Position numbers and translations under genes: made by a program. 35,505 nt of DNA from Novosphingobium endophyticum (GTDB taxonomy: Bacteria > Pseudomonadota > Alphaproteobacteria > Sphingomonadales > Sphingomonadaceae). The notes beneath the pieces were generated by a model. It had not been told where the DNA came from. It worked only from the letters and a program-made list of their open reading frames with translations, and did not search any database. This document shows positions 31,849 to 35,505 of this stretch, piece by piece. Within the stretch, counting starts at the first letter, position 1. Each line of letters opens with the position of its first letter. The stretch covers positions 1-35,505 of the forward strand of contig NZ_BMHK01000035.1 in assembly GCF_014640675.1 (NCBI RefSeq), written 5' to 3'.

Positions 31849-32429
31849 CCGTCCCGCCATCGCTTCGGTTCAGCCACGTCGGTCTGTTCTGCACGCGCCT
31901 GGAGCCGCTCGTCGACTTCTATACCCGCCACATGGGGTTCGTAATTACCGACCGCGGCCGCTTGCCGCATGCCGAACTCTGCTTTCTCAGCCGGGATCCC
32001 GCCGAGCATCATCAACTCGTTCTGGTGACCGGCCGGCCGGAAGGCCTTGCGGATCGCATCCTGAACCAGATCTCGTTCCGGGTGGACAGTCTGGCGGAGT
32101 TGAAGGCGTTTTATGCCGCCCTGCCACTGGATCTGGTGAGCGATATCGACCCGGTAAACCACGGGATATCGTGGTCCCTGTATTTCCGCGATCCGGAAGG
32201 CAATCGGCTCGAGGTTTTTACCGATACCGACTGGTACATCGAGCAACCCATCAAGGAGGTCGTCGACCTTACCCAGGACGAGGCCACTATCCTGGCAAAG
32301 ACCCACGCCTATTGCATGGGACAGCCCGGGTTTCGACCCATGGCCGACTGGCGCCGGGACATCGCCGCCAAAATCAACGAGCGCCTTGAGCAACAGGGCC
32401 GGGGCACTGGAAAGGGGATAAAGCCATGA
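31845..32429 (+). CDS. Single-domain VOC (glyoxalase/dioxygenase superfamily) protein
   Basis: The 194-residue protein has one VOC module (about 8-128): His11 (FSHVGLF), His55/His56, and Glu123 (RLEVFTD) are candidate metal ligands. At the position where extradiol dioxygenases have the second histidine the sequence is LNQISFRVDS with Gln75. A helical C-terminal tail (130-194) follows. It may be a one-domain ring-cleavage dioxygenase, an isomerase or a lyase; the Gln substitution makes a classical Fe(II) 2-His site uncertain. The start overlaps the FAH stop (ATGA) and its end overlaps the LigI-like gene. Confidence 0.85.
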   Translation: MTVPPSLRFSHVGLFCTRLEPLVDFYTRHMGFVITDRGRLPHAELCFLSRDPAEHHQLVLVTGRPEGLADRILNQISFRVDSLAELKAFYAALPLDLVSDIDPVNHGISWSLYFRDPEGNRLEVFTDTDWYIEQPIKEVVDLTQDEATILAKTHAYCMGQPGFRPMADWRRDIAAKINERLEQQGRGTGKGIKP

Positions 32430-33310
32430 GCGGGCACGAGACGTTCGTCAGGGAAACACGCGCCCCGCGCGAGCCGATGCCGGCCGGCAGCTGGGACTGC
32501 CAGGTCCATGTATATGGCGATCCGTCGCGCTTCCCGCCGCGAAAGCAGGGGGCCTACCAACCGCCCAAGGCGTATTTCGATGATGTGCATCATATGGCGA
32601 AGACCCTCGGTTTGGGCTTCGTCTCGATCGTACAAGCCAGCCTCTATGGAACCGATCACGGCGCCTTGCTGGAAGCGCTGCGTCGCGGCCGCGACGGGTA
32701 CGACGGCGTGCGTTATCGCGGCATCGCGATTATCGATGACGATGTCAGCGATCGCACGCTGGAAGAATTGAACGATGCGGGCGTCAGGGGCGTCCGCTTC
32801 AACTTCTGGAAACGCCTGAACGTCGTTCCCAGCCTGCCGACCTTTCACCGCACGCTCGAGCGCATCGCGCAGTTCGGGTGGCACGCCCGGGTGCATGTTA
32901 CCGAGCCGGAACTGCTCGAACTGCAGGACGAATTCCGCAAAGTCACCGGTCCGATCGTGCTCGACCATATGGGCCACCTACCGTTCGCCGGCGGATTGGA
33001 TCAGCCCGGCCTGACGATCATTCGTGATCTTCTCGCTCGGGACAATTGGTGGATGATGCTCTCGCACGGCGATCGCAATTCGGCCGGCGACGCGCCATGG
33101 GACGATAGCCTGACCTTCGCGCGCGCCTATTACGGGGCCGCCCCGGACCGCTGTATATGGGCGACGGACTGGCCGCATCCGGAATATCCCAAGGCTCCCG
33201 TGAACGACGCGGAACTGGTCGAGCTTTTGTACCGGCAACTCGAAGACGCGGAGGCCAGGCAAAAGGTCCTCGTCGACAATCCCGCACGGTTGCACGGCGA
33301 GACACGATGA
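32426..33310 (+). CDS. Amidohydrolase, LigI-like (2-pyrone-4,6-dicarboxylate lactonase family)
   Basis: The 294-residue TIM-barrel hydrolase resembles LigI, which opens 2-pyrone-4,6-dicarboxylate: SIVQASLYGTD, GVRGVRFNFWKRL, IVLDHMGH and CIWATDWPHPEY match the LigI pattern, with Asp248 at the strand-8 catalytic position. The usual Asp-x-His-x-His of strand 1 reads DCQVHVYG (Asp24, Gln26, His28), so the first histidine is Gln. LigI is a metal-independent lactonase, so activity is still plausible, but the substrate may differ from the known lactone. ATGA overlaps join it to both neighbours, and a role on a lactone or ring-fission product is likely. Confidence 0.9.
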   Translation: MSGHETFVRETRAPREPMPAGSWDCQVHVYGDPSRFPPRKQGAYQPPKAYFDDVHHMAKTLGLGFVSIVQASLYGTDHGALLEALRRGRDGYDGVRYRGIAIIDDDVSDRTLEELNDAGVRGVRFNFWKRLNVVPSLPTFHRTLERIAQFGWHARVHVTEPELLELQDEFRKVTGPIVLDHMGHLPFAGGLDQPGLTIIRDLLARDNWWMMLSHGDRNSAGDAPWDDSLTFARAYYGAAPDRCIWATDWPHPEYPKAPVNDAELVELLYRQLEDAEARQKVLVDNPARLHGETR

Positions 33311-34668
33311 CCGGCGCTACGGACAGTAGTGTCCTGGATGATGACCTCATCACCCGGCTGCTCGATCGCGCTGCGCTGACCGCCTATCATTGGCGCATTT
33401 TCCTGCTGTGCGGATTGGTCGCCGTGATGGATGGCTTCGATTCGGTCATCATCGGCATCACGGCCCCTGCCATCGCTCGCGATCTCGATATCGAGATCAA
33501 CAGTTTCGGTCCGATCTTTGCCGCGGCGCAGGTCGGCTTCATGGCCGGCGCTTTCCTGTCGGGGCCTGCTGCCGACCGTTGGGGCCGCAAGCTCGTGCTC
33601 GGCCTATCGGCGCTGGTCTTTGCGCTGGCGACGCTTTCGACAGTCGCCGCCGATAGCTATCAAACACTGCTGCTCGTTCGCCTGGTGACCGGGATCGGGC
33701 TTGGCGGTGCTGCCACCAACTTCGTGGCGCTCTGCTCCGATTTCGCGCCTGCGCGATTGCGGGCAACGATCCTGGCCGTGCTATGGGCGATGATCCCCGG
33801 CGGCAATGTGGTCGGGGGCCTGGCATCCGCGGCAATGCTGCCGAGCCATGGTTGGCAACTGCTCTACGTCATCGGCGGCGCTGTTCCGGCGGTGGCGGCT
33901 GGCGCGATCCTGCTGTTCGTGCCTGAATCGCCGAAATTCCTCGTTCGCAATCCGGCGCGGCTGGTCCAGGCGCATGTCGTCCTCAAAAGGCTTCGCACCA
34001 ATCCGCCGGAGGCGCTTGTTCCGCCGGTTCGTGAGGAGGGGGCCTCTCATTCGGCACCAGTTGCGGCGTTGTTTCGCGGCGAAAATGCGCGCGTTACAGG
34101 CTGGATCTGGTTATGTGCATTCATGTGCTGGCTGATGCTGCTGACGGTACTGTCCTGGATGGCGCCCCTAATGCAGCAGCTCGGCCTGCCGATCGCGCGC
34201 GCCTCGCTCGCGGTGGCGAGCAACAGCGCCGGCGCAATCGTGGGCGCTCTCGTACTGGGGCCCCTGATGGACCGGTACGATCGCTACTTGATCTGCGCTT
34301 CCTCGATACTCGTCGGTGCCGTTGCCACTGCGATCACGGGCATGGTTGCAGTCAGTTTTGCGGCACTTGCGGGAATTGCATTCGTGCTCGGCTTCACCGT
34401 TGGCGGTGCCAGCGCTGGCGTCATGGCGATCATCGCGACATCTTATCCGACTGCGATACGCGCCACCGGATTGGGTTGGGCAATTGGCATCGCCCGGATC
34501 GGAAGTGCCGTCGGTCCGGTAGCGGCTGGCGTCCTGTTGCAATGGGGGGCGAGCGCTGCCGAGATATTTGCACTTCTTGCACTGCCCTGCGCCGTTGCCG
34601 CCTTCGCTCTTCTGCGCTTGCGCGCCGCAACGCAGCAGAGACAAGCCCCGGCGCCGCAGCTCGGCTGA
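33307..34668 (+). CDS. MFS transporter, aromatic acid:H+ symporter type
   Basis: The 453-residue protein has twelve predicted helices, with MDGFDSVIIGITAPAI in helix 1 and GPAADRWGRK as the loop 2-3 motif, matching the AAHS (PcaK/BenK-like) group that imports aromatic acids across the inner membrane. The ATG at 33307 overlaps the LigI-like stop (ATGA); the longer in-frame extension is not conserved. As the last operon gene it would supply the pathway substrate. No clear terminator is visible in the 110 nt before the convergent DUF2254 gene. Confidence 0.9.
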   Translation: MTGATDSSVLDDDLITRLLDRAALTAYHWRIFLLCGLVAVMDGFDSVIIGITAPAIARDLDIEINSFGPIFAAAQVGFMAGAFLSGPAADRWGRKLVLGLSALVFALATLSTVAADSYQTLLLVRLVTGIGLGGAATNFVALCSDFAPARLRATILAVLWAMIPGGNVVGGLASAAMLPSHGWQLLYVIGGAVPAVAAGAILLFVPESPKFLVRNPARLVQAHVVLKRLRTNPPEALVPPVREEGASHSAPVAALFRGENARVTGWIWLCAFMCWLMLLTVLSWMAPLMQQLGLPIARASLAVASNSAGAIVGALVLGPLMDRYDRYLICASSILVGAVATAITGMVAVSFAALAGIAFVLGFTVGGASAGVMAIIATSYPTAIRATGLGWAIGIARIGSAVGPVAAGVLLQWGASAAEIFALLALPCAVAAFALLRLRAATQQRQAPAPQLG

Positions 34669-34778
34669 TCGTCGAATGGTCTACCGTAACGCGCCCGGCG
34701 ATTGCGGGAGAAAAATGGTGCCGGCTACGAGCGCGGCTCCGCCCGGGCCGAACCCGACGTGGTGATTGTCCTACCCGT

Positions 34779-35399
34779 TCATTGCATGGAGGGAACGAGG
34801 TGGCTGAAACCGTGCTGGTCGGCTCGAGCGCGCAACTCTCGGTGAAACCAATCGTCATTGCGGTCCGCCCAGGCCACCTCAAGCGTATGCCTGGCCGTGT
34901 TGTCCGCGCACTTACTGAACAGGATCGGGTCAGTGCGCGACAGTGCTGACAGGACGAACAGTATCCGGTTTATGACCTCGAGCGTCCCGCTCGAATCTCG
35001 GGCGATGGGATCGAACACGGTAGAGAAGAGATCGTCTATCGCAAGCCATGGTCCATAGACCCGATCATGGGTCACTTCGACAGGCGCATCGGCGCGTGAC
35101 TTGGCAAACTCCGAGAACAGGCGCAGGGTCGAACCAAGCGCATCGATCGCTGTCCCTGGATCGTTAACGGCTGGCGACATCGCGCGTGAAGCTATTTCAG
35201 CCAGCACCACGAGACCGAACCGTGGGTCCTGGTCAAACTCCCGCGTTTTGTCGATTGTAACGCAATCCCGGATTTTTTGCATCGCGGAGGCTTGCAGGCT
35301 AACGGGCACCATCAGAACCGGCCGAGCATCATGCACTAGCGAGCCGGGGAGCACCCGCAGGTGAACGCTGACGTCCTCATCCTCAGCCAGTTCCTGCAA
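34779..35399 (-). pseudogene. C-terminal part of a DUF2254 membrane protein (truncated)
   Basis: The 206 residues match the C-terminal soluble half of DUF2254 proteins: FDQDPRFGLVVLAEIASRAMSPAVNDPGTAID is the conserved core. Full-length members have about 400-430 residues with several N-terminal membrane helices, which are absent here. In frame, a TGA lies 18 nt upstream of the TTG at 35399, and neither other frame of 35400-35505 resembles the missing part. AGGAGAGG precedes the TTG, so a shortened product could be made, but the gene looks broken at its 5' end. It has no evident link to the catabolic genes. Confidence 0.65.
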
Positions 35400-35505
35400 C
35401 CTAGCCTCTCCTATTCATCGGACTGGTCGTGATGGTTGGCGGGAGTAGCGTAAACCATTGGCTTGTTGTAGGAATTTTGGTGTCTAGACCAACCTGCAAC
35501 GAGGC

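Noticed and set aside
1..35505. CRISPR array, tRNA, rRNA or intact transposase
   Set aside because: No regularly spaced repeats, cloverleaf or transposase motif noticed on reading.

Overview
The window is GC-rich DNA that looks like an alphaproteobacterium of the order Sphingomonadales (Novosphingobium/Sphingobium/Sphingomonas type). This is inferred from two TonB-dependent receptors with the plug start VVTAQRRSENLQ, a NodD/PcpR-type LysR regulator, several VanA/dicamba-demethylase-type Rieske oxygenases, a LigI-like lactonase and a small secreted protein with an Asp-rich tail. No rRNA, tRNA, CRISPR array or intact insertion sequence is visible.

Left part (1-9.9 kb) is housekeeping-like: a Fic-domain protein (-), a perfect 31-bp inverted repeat, a small secreted protein with its own terminator (-), a six-gene heme-copper oxidase operon (+; subunits II, I, two different subunit III proteins, IV, and a membrane-anchored cytochrome c), a DUF2189 membrane protein (-) and glycerol-3-phosphate dehydrogenase (-).

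Middle and right part (10.5-34.7 kb) is a catabolic region for aromatic compounds. A lone Rieske oxygenase (+, 10504) is followed by a leftward cluster running from 20997 down to 11608: TonB receptor, flavoprotein remnant, fumarylacetoacetase-family hydrolase, FAD monooxygenase, Rieske oxygenase, two-domain extradiol dioxygenase, alpha/beta hydrolase, glutathione transferase and cupin. This reads as import, O-demethylation or hydroxylation, meta ring cleavage, C-C or ester hydrolysis and downstream processing. A divergent LysR gene (21310) probably controls it. Next comes a TonB receptor plus Rieske pair (-, 25519 to 22285), divergent from a fourth Rieske oxygenase (+, 25624).

A BKACE (DUF849) gene and a GntR/FCD regulator (-) separate this from a second, tightly overlapping rightward operon (28491-34668): PheA/MhpA-like FAD monooxygenase, hydroxyisobutyrate-dehydrogenase-like protein, FAH-family hydrolase, single-domain VOC protein, LigI-like lactonase and an aromatic-acid MFS transporter. 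None of the four Rieske oxygenases has a reductase or ferredoxin gene nearby, so electrons must come from proteins encoded elsewhere. An AT-rich ATATAT-centred box recurs in front of the catabolic units and may be a shared operator. The window ends in an N-terminally truncated DUF2254 gene.

The most interesting points are the candidate new aromatic pathway carried by the two operons, the shared ATATAT boxes, the flavoprotein remnant whose stop codon overlaps the next start, the LigI homologue lacking one metal-site histidine, and the long perfect palindrome at 1551-1621.
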